64,000 nt of DNA, taken from the IMG/VR virus record IMGVR_UViG_3300028864_000025, positions 1 to 64,000 of that record; one strand, 5' to 3'. Of the stretch, positions 52,369 through 58,350 are shown piece after piece. How positions within the stretch are numbered: the first letter of the stretch is position 1; each line of letters starts with the position of its first letter. Source of the stretch: a virus. The position numbers were made by a program, and so were the translations under genes. Below the pieces are notes generated by a model. That model saw nothing but the letters and a program-made list of their open reading frames with translations. It searched no databases and had not been told where the DNA came from.

Positions 52369-52410
52369 AAGTTGTTTCTAATTATTTTCGTAACTTCTTT
52401 TCGTCGTTAC

Positions 52411-52426
52411 TTTCTAAGCCTAGAAA
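52411..52426 (-). ncRNA. Spacer hairpin between tRNAs
   Basis: TTTCTA/TAGAAA around GGCT; a GTAAC/GTTAC hairpin (52390-52410) lies next to it. Confidence 0.4.
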
Positions 52427-52452
52427 CCTTTCAAATATGGCTCGTATTGTAT

Positions 52453-52527
52453 TGGTGCAAAGAGTAGGAATCAAACCCACTACACTTGATTATTAGTCAA
52501 GCGGTTTACCAATAAGCCTATCTCCGC
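52453..52527 (-). tRNA. tRNA with AAT anticodon (Ile codon AUU), CCA encoded
   Basis: 75 bases. GCGGAGA/TCTTTGC acceptor using two G-T wobbles, anticodon arm CTTGA-CTAATAA-TCAAG, T-arm GTGGG-TTTGATT-CCTAC. A34 in an Ile anticodon is rare in bacteria and T56 replaces the usual C. Confidence 0.7.
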
Positions 52528-52535
52528 ATATTATT

Positions 52536-52550
52536 TTGGCTTAGCGCCAA
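52536..52550 (-). ncRNA. Spacer hairpin between tRNAs
   Basis: TTGGC/GCCAA around five bases. A second hairpin TTGGTA/TACCAA follows at 52575-52596. Confidence 0.4.
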
Positions 52551-52602
52551 CCGATAATTATCAGTCAACACTAATTGGTAACTTGCTGGATACCAAGCCT
52601 TC

Positions 52603-52690
52603 TGGTGCAAGTCATGGGATTTCAACCTCATAATCTCTAAGTCACGTTAATGAAGCTTCCTTAGTGTTCTATCATCGAACTAATACTTGC
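52603..52690 (-). tRNA. tRNA-like with an 18-base anticodon loop
   Basis: GCAAGTA/GACTTGC acceptor (one mismatch at the base), D-arm GTTC/GAAC, encoded CCA. The anticodon stem CTAAG/CTTAG closes 18 bases including a GAAGCTTC palindrome, and the T-stem has a bulged A. Either degenerate or carrying a tiny insertion. Confidence 0.45.
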
Positions 52691-52699
52691 ATAAAATAG

Positions 52700-52770
52700 T
52701 GGGGCTAGATGGAATCGAACCATCAACACCAGGCTTACGGCCTGTGCTCTACCGTTTGAGCTATAGTCCC
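52700..52770 (-). tRNA. tRNA with five-base anticodon loop, possibly Thr(CGT)
   Basis: GGGACTA/TAGCCCC acceptor (one A-C mismatch), D-arm GCTC/GAGC, T-arm GATGG-TTCGATT-CCATC. The anticodon stem CAGGC/GCCTG is perfect but encloses only CGTAA, as if positions 32-33 were lost. 71 bases, no encoded CCA. Confidence 0.65.
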
Positions 52771-52777
52771 TATAATG

Positions 52778-52864
52778 CAGAAATGACTGGATTCGAACCA
52801 GTAAATATCAAGATATACAATTCTAGAAATTGCAAAGCCTCTCCTCTGACTATATCGCGTTCCC
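52778..52864 (-). tRNA. Class II-like tRNA with CTA anticodon (amber-decoding)
   Basis: Anticodon arm GCAAT-TTCTAGA-ATTGT puts CTA at positions 34-36, which would read UAG. T-arm ACTGG-TTCGAAT-CCAGT is perfect and an ATAT/ATAT variable arm is present. The acceptor (GGGAACG with CATTTCT) relies on wobbles and has a mismatch, and four extra bases precede the D-stem. First RNA downstream of the sigma70-like promoter. Confidence 0.55.
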
Positions 52865-52878
52865 ACATCATGTATAAT

Positions 52879-52908
52879 AATATATCATTTCTAAAAATAC
52901 TTTGTCAA
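52879..52908 (-). promoter_or_regulatory. Host sigma70-type promoter of the tRNA cluster
   Basis: TTGACA (52903-52908), 18-base spacer, TATATT (52879-52884) on the minus strand, just before the first tRNA. It differs from the phage element and is the only clear host-type promoter noticed. Confidence 0.65.
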
Positions 52909-52936
52909 TACTATTTTTTAAAATAGTATAAATAGG

Positions 52937-52951
52937 GTATAAGATATTAAA
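52937..52951 (+). promoter_or_regulatory. Phage promoter-like element (GTATAAGATATTAAA)
   Basis: Exact copy, 28 bases before the gene at 52980. Confidence 0.65.
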
Positions 52952-52979
52952 TAAAAAACAGAAAGAGAGAGTGATAAAC

Positions 52980-53318
52980 ATGAAAAAATTTATAGTAAAC
53001 AGTTTAGCAGTAATCGGAGGATTAACAGTAGTAGGAACAATAGCAGGAATGATGATAACAAAGAAAGCAATTAAAGGAATTAATGAAACAATGACACAAG
53101 AAGGTTTAGGAGATTTAAGTCAAGTAATTAAAAAGGCAAGTGAAGATCATAAAATGAATGAGGAATTAAATAGACATGCAGAAAAATATGAAATTAAAAT
53201 AGCAAAGAGTGATAATGGATCAATAACGTTTATAAAAGATGGAGAAATTAGAGATGAATATGATAGTTTAGAGCAAGCATATAATTATGTAACAGAACAT
53301 GAGGAAATTAATAAATAA
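52980..53318 (+). CDS. Small membrane-anchored protein
   Basis: 112 residues from ATG 52980 (GAGAGAGTG). N-terminal membrane helix (SLAVIGGLTVVGTIAGMMI), then a soluble domain with a strand pair near the end (ITFIKDGEIRDEYDSLEQA). A-ending codons dominate. Single-gene unit with promoter and terminator. Confidence 0.65.
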   Translation: MKKFIVNSLAVIGGLTVVGTIAGMMITKKAIKGINETMTQEGLGDLSQVIKKASEDHKMNEELNRHAEKYEIKIAKSDNGSITFIKDGEIRDEYDSLEQAYNYVTEHEEINK

Positions 53319-53321
53319 GAA

Positions 53322-53344
53322 GTGGGCGAAAGCCCACAAATTAT
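53322..53344. terminator. Bidirectional terminator
   Basis: GTGGGC/GCCCAC with GAAA loop, followed by AAATTATTTT. Confidence 0.65.
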
Positions 53345-54276
53345 TTTCCTGCAATTTTTTCAAAACATTCTTCGATGATTTCATTTGCTTCTTTGTGATG
53401 AGGATTTTTTGTCTTTTTGAAAGAATCAGCTAACAGTTTTCCCCCTATAGCTATTGGGATTGCTCCTAATCCTACATGTCCAAGACCTTTAGCAAAATGT
53501 TTAGGGTTTTCCTTTATGAACCGACCAATACCTTTTAATGTTTGTTTCTCATAACCCTTTCCACCCTTTACATATTTTGATGCTATATCTCCTTGAATAA
53601 CATCTGTTTGTGGACCTAACTGATTAAATCCACTTCTAGCTACATTCATAGGAATTTTTTGACCCATATACATGATATTGCCATCCACTTTCTTTTGAAG
53701 AATTTTTTGAAATTCTTTAGCATTCTTAGCTCCCATTAATTCTGGATTGTCTACTTTATGCATACCCTTATAATCCTTAACAGGAATATTAACTTTTAGT
53801 GTTTCTTGAGTTTTCTTTGCACCAAAAAGATCTGGCATAAGTCTTCCGTTATCAATTTGATCTCTTCTCATTCCTATTCCATCAGCTACACCTTTCTTTT
53901 TCGCCATATAAGTTTTACCTGCTTGTTCTTCTTTTCCTATACCTGCTGCCATAGAAGTTAGGTTATCAGGGTCCATAGCTTTATTTGATAATATTCCATG
54001 TTCTTTGATTCCACTAACATTATCTTTCTTCGTATTGTGATATCTTCTAACTACACCATCTAGCATTCCTTCTTGCCTTGCCTTATTTATAACGTTTGCT
54101 CCGACTGCTCCACCAACAATTCCTGCTCCACCCTTAGCAACTTTTTTATTATGTTCTTTTTCAGCATAGTCGAGATCTTTATTTGAAATTTCATCTACAG
54201 AAACTCCCCACTTTTTCGCAAGTTGTTTTTTTGTATATTCTACTGCTGTTTTTTCTATTTGATTTCTATAATTCAT
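53341..54276 (-). CDS. Tagged protein with ADP-ribosyltransferase-like region
   Basis: 311 residues from ATG 54276 (AGGAGGAGAATAT upstream). MNYRNQIEKTAVEY opens the chain and NEIIEECFEKIAGK closes it. In between, VRRYHNTKKDNVSGIKEHGI and a following KTYMAKKKG resemble the start of an ART fold (Y-H-x-T, then GI-x-x and a strand). A glycine-rich segment and a hydrophobic C-terminal region follow. The enzyme call is by eye; tags at both ends make it a member of the packaged set. Confidence 0.5.
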   Translation of the reverse strand: MNYRNQIEKTAVEYTKKQLAKKWGVSVDEISNKDLDYAEKEHNKKVAKGGAGIVGGAVGANVINKARQEGMLDGVVRRYHNTKKDNVSGIKEHGILSNKAMDPDNLTSMAAGIGKEEQAGKTYMAKKKGVADGIGMRRDQIDNGRLMPDLFGAKKTQETLKVNIPVKDYKGMHKVDNPELMGAKNAKEFQKILQKKVDGNIMYMGQKIPMNVARSGFNQLGPQTDVIQGDIASKYVKGGKGYEKQTLKGIGRFIKENPKHFAKGLGHVGLGAIPIAIGGKLLADSFKKTKNPHHKEANEIIEECFEKIAGK

Positions 54277-54306
54277 ATATTCTCCTCCTAATGTTTTATA
54301 TTTATA

Positions 54307-54321
54307 GTATAAGATATTAAA
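54307..54321 (+). promoter_or_regulatory. Phage promoter-like element (GTATAAGATATTAAA)
   Basis: Exact copy, 25 bases before the gene at 54347, lying upstream of and antisense to the start of the tagged gene at 54276. Confidence 0.65.
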
Positions 54322-54346
54322 CAAGATATAGAAAGAGGTGAAATTA

Positions 54347-54496
54347 ATGAAAAACAAAACAGTAGCAATAGTATTGGGATTAGGAATACTAGGAATAGTA
54401 GCATACAGAAAAATAGAAGGAGTGATGTTTCAGAAATACTATTTAATCGCACAAGGCGAAGAAATAAGTAAATATAGAGATTCAATAAAGAAATAA
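54347..54496 (+). CDS. Tiny membrane protein
   Basis: 49 residues (MKNKTVAIVLGLGILGIVAY start) after AAAGAGGTG. One membrane helix followed by a short charged tail. Unit with promoter and terminator. Confidence 0.65.
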   Translation: MKNKTVAIVLGLGILGIVAYRKIEGVMFQKYYLIAQGEEISKYRDSIKK

Positions 54497-54526
54497 AGAG
54501 TTGGGCAATGCCCAACTCTTTATTTC
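54490..54526. terminator. Bidirectional terminator
   Basis: GAAATAAAGAGTTGGGC/GCCCAACTCTTTATTTC around three bases. Confidence 0.85.
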
Positions 54527-55710
54527 TTTTCAATTATGTCATTAACTATATCCATAGCTGTTTTTGCTAAAGCTTTTTTTGTAGATATAACACCTGCTCC
54601 ATGAGTTAAGTTATTTTTCTTACCTCTTTCAGCTTCTTCATTTTTTACAATTGTAGCTTTAGAAAGTTTATGATCTAATCCTTTTTCAGCTTCTTCTTTT
54701 CTTACACTTTCAGCTTTGCCAAGCTTATGATTTAATCCATGATGTTCTTCTTCCTTTTTCGTGATAGTAGCTTTCGCAATTGGAGAAGTTACACTTCTTG
54801 CAGCTTCTTCTTTTTTTGTGATTTCAGCTTTAGGTACTGGCGATTTCAAGCCTCTTTCTCTTTCTTCATTTAGTGTAATTGTAGCTTGAGCGATTTTTTC
54901 AAAAGTATCACTAACTACAGTGCTTGCTTCTTTTTCAGCTAATGCTCTTCTTCTTTTCTTTTGAATTACAGCTTCTGGTGTTGTTCCAAGACTTGCTGCT
55001 AATCCTACTAATCCCATACCAGGAGCATGTTGACTTAATCCACTAGCAGCATAATTAGCAGCACCACCTAATTGTGTTTTTAAGTGCTCTTCCTTGCCTG
55101 CTTTTCCTCCGATATATTTTTCATGCAACTTATTAGTATCGTGAGCCCTAAATGCTGCATTTGCTCCAGCACTACCTATCCCCAATACTCCTAATTGCTT
55201 TGCACTTAACTGACCCATATTTCCTTTACTATGAGAATGCGCCATCATTGCTATTCCAACAGGTAACATTGCTCCGAAAGTTTTAAAGCCTCTTCCGAAT
55301 TCTGGAGCAATTCTATCTCTCCACATTCTAGTTTCAGTATCATCATCTCTATCTCTTGCAATTTTTTCGAATTGATCTTCGATTATATCGCTAGCCGTTT
55401 TTTGTTTTTTACTTCCAGCAGCATATCCTGCTCCAGTTGCACCTGCAAGACTTGCTGCACCTACTCCAGTAGCCACCCTTGCGTTCTTTGTCGCAGAACT
55501 TGTACTGTCAGCTTTAGCTTTAGCTTTATCAGCTATATCGCTTATTCTTTGCATGTGAGCTCCTTGATTAGATAAATTTTTGCTTCCATTTGCTGGATCA
55601 GTAAGTCTTGTTGATGCTTTATCTAATGCTCCCTCTGCTTTATTGAGCGCTCCTTTTGCCTTTTTCAATGTCTTTCCTGTGATTAAATTTTTGTATTCGT
55701 TGAAACCCAT
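54520..55710 (-). CDS. Tagged protein with five 19-residue repeats
   Basis: 396 residues; AAGGAGG before the ATG. N-terminus MGFNEYKNLITGKTLKKAK, internal tags DQFEKIARD (~residue 115) and DTFEKIAQA (~275), glycine-rich hydrophobic middle. Residues ~276-370 are five tandem 19-residue units (x-x-I-x-K-x-EEA-x-x-G-LxHKL-x-K), read in DNA at 54601-54885. The repeats resemble a charged rod or DNA-contact region. Tags fall at domain borders. Confidence 0.6.
   Translation of the reverse strand: MGFNEYKNLITGKTLKKAKGALNKAEGALDKASTRLTDPANGSKNLSNQGAHMQRISDIADKAKAKADSTSSATKNARVATGVGAASLAGATGAGYAAGSKKQKTASDIIEDQFEKIARDRDDDTETRMWRDRIAPEFGRGFKTFGAMLPVGIAMMAHSHSKGNMGQLSAKQLGVLGIGSAGANAAFRAHDTNKLHEKYIGGKAGKEEHLKTQLGGAANYAASGLSQHAPGMGLVGLAASLGTTPEAVIQKKRRRALAEKEASTVVSDTFEKIAQATITLNEERERGLKSPVPKAEITKKEEAARSVTSPIAKATITKKEEEHHGLNHKLGKAESVRKEEAEKGLDHKLSKATIVKNEEAERGKKNNLTHGAGVISTKKALAKTAMDIVNDIIEKK
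54601..54885 (-). repeat. Five tandem 57-base coding repeats
   Basis: Each unit codes for 19 residues with a conserved KKEEA core and a HKL or SPI segment. Units differ in sequence, so they have diverged since duplication. Confidence 0.8.
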
Positions 55711-55754
55711 AATATGATCCTCCTTTTTATTCTTTAATCTTTAATCTATTTATA

Positions 55755-55769
55755 GTATAAGACATTAAA
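55755..55769 (+). promoter_or_regulatory. Phage promoter-like element, one-base variant
   Basis: GTATAAGACATTAAA, 26 bases before the gene at 55796. Confidence 0.6.
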
Positions 55770-55795
55770 CAATAAAATAAAAGGGAATGATTATA

Positions 55796-55882
55796 ATGGA
55801 AAGGATGATAGCAACGATAATGGTTTTAATAGTGGTTAGTATAGCAACAAAATATATTAAAAATAAGAAGGAGAATGATTAA
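55796..55882 (+). CDS. Very small membrane protein
   Basis: 28 residues (MERMIATIMVLIVVSIATKY start) after AAGGGAATGATT. One membrane helix plus a lysine-rich tail. The next gene starts two bases after its stop. Confidence 0.55.
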   Translation: MERMIATIMVLIVVSIATKYIKNKKEND

Positions 55883-55883
55883 G

Positions 55884-56015
55884 ATGATTAAAAGAGGAAT
55901 AGTAGCAGGAATAGAAATAGGAATAGCAATAGTAGTAGCAAATTTAGTGATGGCAGGGGCATATCATATGTCAGAAAAAGCAAAAAGAAAAATAAAAGAA
56001 AATATAAAAAATTAA
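55884..56015 (+). CDS. Very small membrane protein
   Basis: 43 residues with AAGGAG nine bases upstream. Hydrophobic isoleucine/valine-rich segment (IVAGIEIGIAIVVANLVMAG) then a basic tail. Nearly all codons end in A. Confidence 0.6.
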   Translation: MIKRGIVAGIEIGIAIVVANLVMAGAYHMSEKAKRKIKENIKN

Positions 56016-56016
56016 G

Positions 56017-56038
56017 GTGAGGGGTTAAAATCCCTCAC
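56017..56038 (+). terminator. Weak terminator hairpin
   Basis: GTGAGGG/CCCTCAC around a short loop; only a weak T-tract follows. Confidence 0.4.
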
Positions 56039-56047
56039 AATATTCTC

Positions 56048-56062
56048 GTATAAGATATTAAA
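56048..56062 (+). promoter_or_regulatory. Phage promoter-like element (GTATAAGATATTAAA)
   Basis: Exact copy, 18 bases before the gene at 56081. Confidence 0.65.
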
Positions 56063-56080
56063 AAGAACGGAGTAGATAAT

Positions 56081-56266
56081 ATGGGATACGAAATAAATAA
56101 AAATGAATTTGAAGAATATGAAACAAAGATGAATAAATTGGAAGATATACATAATAGGTTTGATAGTAAAATTAGATTATTAACAAGAAATGGTAAATGT
56201 ACAAAGACATTAGATAAGTTAGATTACATAGAATATAAAAAAGAATTAATGATTGAAGAATTATGA
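56081..56266 (+). CDS. Small helical protein
   Basis: 61 residues after ACGGAGTAGATAAT. Charged helix with heptad spacing, one cysteine, no membrane segment. Unit with promoter and terminator. Confidence 0.6.
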   Translation: MGYEINKNEFEEYETKMNKLEDIHNRFDSKIRLLTRNGKCTKTLDKLDYIEYKKELMIEEL

Positions 56267-56299
56267 TTAATGGGGATAAATCCCCATTAATATTTTTTA
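56266..56299 (+). terminator. Rho-independent terminator
   Basis: ATTAATGGGGA/TCCCCATTAAT with TAAA loop and ATTTTTTAT tail. Confidence 0.85.
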
Positions 56300-56302
56300 T
56301 TA

Positions 56303-56317
56303 GTATAAGATATTAAA
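56303..56317 (+). promoter_or_regulatory. Phage promoter-like element (GTATAAGATATTAAA)
   Basis: Exact copy, 73 bases before the glycosidase gene; its 3' end overlaps the first of two hairpins. Confidence 0.65.
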
Positions 56318-56376
56318 TAAAAGACTTGAAGTATTTCAAGCTTTATTTCATAATATTAGTAAATGAACTAATATTA
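56315..56376 (+). promoter_or_regulatory. Two 5' UTR hairpins before the glycosidase gene
   Basis: Hairpin 1: AAATAAA...CTTGAA with TTCAAG...TTTATTT (56315-56348). Hairpin 2: TAATATTAGT with ACTAATATTA around six bases (56351-56376). AAGGAG follows two bases later. Position suggests control of translation or mRNA stability. Confidence 0.5.
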
Positions 56377-56389
56377 TGAAGGAGTTAGA

Positions 56390-57295
56390 GTGAGAATGAA
56401 GAGAGAAAAAATATTTCAAGCTTTTAACTGGAGGATAAGTGATATTATAGATAACTTAAGAAAAATAGCTAGTCAAGGTTTTACAATTATACAAGTAAGT
56501 CCGCTTCAAGGAACGAAACAGTGGATTGGTCCCTGGTGGATTTATTACCAACCTACCAATTTTAGGATTGGTAATTTTTTAGGGAATGAAAATGATTTAA
56601 GAGAACTTTGCGAAAAGGCAAATGAATACGGTATTAGAATTATAGTTGATGTGGTTTTCAATCATGTCGCTAATGCAGGTGATGGCTTAAATTCATTTAT
56701 CCCTCACGAAAATGTAGATCCATCAATCAGAAACAATCCTAATTTTTTTCATGAACGAAGAGGTATAGAAAATTATAACGATAGGTGGCAAGTTACTCAT
56801 TGGGGAATAAATCTACCTGATTTAAATACAAGTAATGAGGAACTTCAATTTATTATGATTAGATATCTTCATGACTTACTTGGATGTGGAGTAAAAGGAT
56901 TTAGGTTCGATGCAGCTAAGCACATAGAATTGCCTGATGATTTTGATGGGTCTAATTTTTGGCCAATGATACTGTCGGGATTAAAAGGTAGGGATTTATT
57001 TGTCTATGGTGAAGTTATAATGGCAGACAAAGAAACTGTTGATAGGTATACTAAATATATAAATGTGGGAACAGATGGATATGGCAGTGATAAGAATAAA
57101 TTAATATTGTGGTCGTTTAGTCATGACGAGGACTTAACATTTAATAAGTTATCTAATTTAACTAGAGATATGACTATTAATGAGTGGTCCAATTTATTGC
57201 AAGATAACAAAGAGAGCCATGTTTTATTTTATCCAAGACAATTTGATGATACTTGGACAGATAATAGAATAAGAGAAATAAATGAAAAGTATTGA
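56390..57295 (+). CDS. GH13 (alpha-amylase family) glycosidase, minimal catalytic barrel
   Basis: 301 residues. The four GH13 regions are present with catalytic residues: DVVFNH (~89-94), GFRFDAAKH (nucleophile Asp ~174), VYGEVI (acid/base Glu ~208) and WSFSHDED (Asp ~246). No C-terminal beta domain or signal peptide, so shorter than usual bacterial amylases (about 450-550). GTG 56390 is five bases after AAGGAG; ATG 56396 is the alternative. Own promoter element, two 5' hairpins and a terminator. Substrate unknown; glycogen-like or other alpha-glucan is the family expectation. Rare in phages as far as I know. Confidence 0.9.
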   Translation: MRMKREKIFQAFNWRISDIIDNLRKIASQGFTIIQVSPLQGTKQWIGPWWIYYQPTNFRIGNFLGNENDLRELCEKANEYGIRIIVDVVFNHVANAGDGLNSFIPHENVDPSIRNNPNFFHERRGIENYNDRWQVTHWGINLPDLNTSNEELQFIMIRYLHDLLGCGVKGFRFDAAKHIELPDDFDGSNFWPMILSGLKGRDLFVYGEVIMADKETVDRYTKYINVGTDGYGSDKNKLILWSFSHDEDLTFNKLSNLTRDMTINEWSNLLQDNKESHVLFYPRQFDDTWTDNRIREINEKY

Positions 57296-57301
57296 AAATT
57301 C

Positions 57302-57340
57302 AATAAGATAAGCTATAATTATAGCTTATCTTATTTTTAT
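57302..57340 (+). terminator. Rho-independent terminator
   Basis: Perfect 17-bp palindrome (AATAAGATAAGCTATAA with its complement) followed by T-run. Confidence 0.8.
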
Positions 57341-57371
57341 ATACAAAATAAAAGAATGGGGGATCATCAAA

Positions 57372-57953
57372 ATGATGAATATAGTAAAAGATAGTGAAGA
57401 AATTATTAAAGAAATACGTAACCGAATACGGGGGATAACAAATCAATTCGTTAATAAGCCGATGACTAGCGATACTTTGGCATGTATAAGTTCAAATCTT
57501 AATTCGTTTCTAAAAAGTATTATTAGTCAGGGTAGACTTGATGATGGAATAAGCGCAAAAGTTGATGGAGATAAAGATACTGCTAATATACATTTTTATT
57601 ATGGCGATAAGGAATTGTATTTAGTTGATATATCGAATTTAATTGATTTTAATCCTAATGATTATTATTATGTTGAGAATGATCAAATATATCACTATTG
57701 CCCTAATAGCATAACATTCACACTGTCATTGGATGAAGAAAAACCAACTAAGATGATACAGATTCATGAATGTAAAAAATGCCCATATATGCAACTTAGA
57801 AGTAAACGTAGAAATCTTGGAGTTTGTGATAACCTTGATTTAGATTTATCTCATGATGAAGAAAACTTTGAACTCAAGGATAATTATATTCCCGATTGGT
57901 GTCCACTTGAAAATTATAAGAAAGTTGATGAGGTGAAGAATAATGAAAAATAA
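57372..57953 (+). CDS. Unknown cysteine-containing protein
   Basis: 193 residues; GGGGGATCATCAAA before two adjacent ATGs. A C-terminal cluster (CKKCPYM, GVCD, WCPLENY) fits a metal-binding module. It overlaps the next gene by 11 bases, and both precede the sigma-like gene. Confidence 0.6.
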   Translation: MMNIVKDSEEIIKEIRNRIRGITNQFVNKPMTSDTLACISSNLNSFLKSIISQGRLDDGISAKVDGDKDTANIHFYYGDKELYLVDISNLIDFNPNDYYYVENDQIYHYCPNSITFTLSLDEEKPTKMIQIHECKKCPYMQLRSKRRNLGVCDNLDLDLSHDEENFELKDNYIPDWCPLENYKKVDEVKNNEK

Positions 57954-58332
57954 TAACGAAGAATTTGTAAAAGAGTTAGATATAATTGTTAAAGATGTTT
58001 GGCAACAAATAATAGATAGGCTTGCTATTGATAAGGAGATAGCAATAATAACAGATGTGAATTTCTTCATCGAAGATAAAAGAGTTAAAGAGCTCCTAAC
58101 TAAATATGAATTAAAAGCAGATAAATTTGATATAAAAATGGAAACTTCAAAAAATAAATATATTGGAAACAAGTGTAAATATTATTACAATGAAATGGAA
58201 ATGAAACCAGTATGTCATTATATTCAACCTAAAGATCGTAGAGAAGTAACATTATTGCAAATGCTAAGAGAATGTGAGAAGCAAGACACTCATACTCCTG
58301 ACATCAAGCACTTGGAAGAACCTGAAAAATAA
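57943..58332 (+). CDS. Unknown small protein
   Basis: 129 residues starting inside the previous gene after GATGAGGTG. Helical with acidic and basic patches, two C-terminal cysteines (KCKYYY, VCHYIQP). Coupled by overlap with its neighbour. Function unknown. Confidence 0.55.
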   Translation: MKNNNEEFVKELDIIVKDVWQQIIDRLAIDKEIAIITDVNFFIEDKRVKELLTKYELKADKFDIKMETSKNKYIGNKCKYYYNEMEMKPVCHYIQPKDRREVTLLQMLRECEKQDTHTPDIKHLEEPEK

Positions 58333-58350
58333 AACATATTGGGGGAGGAA

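Noticed and set aside
52891-52897. AGAAATG complementary to CATTTCT of the CTA tRNA, as its 5' acceptor strand
   Set aside because: It lies in the spacer of the TTGACA/TATATT promoter, upstream of the probable transcription start.
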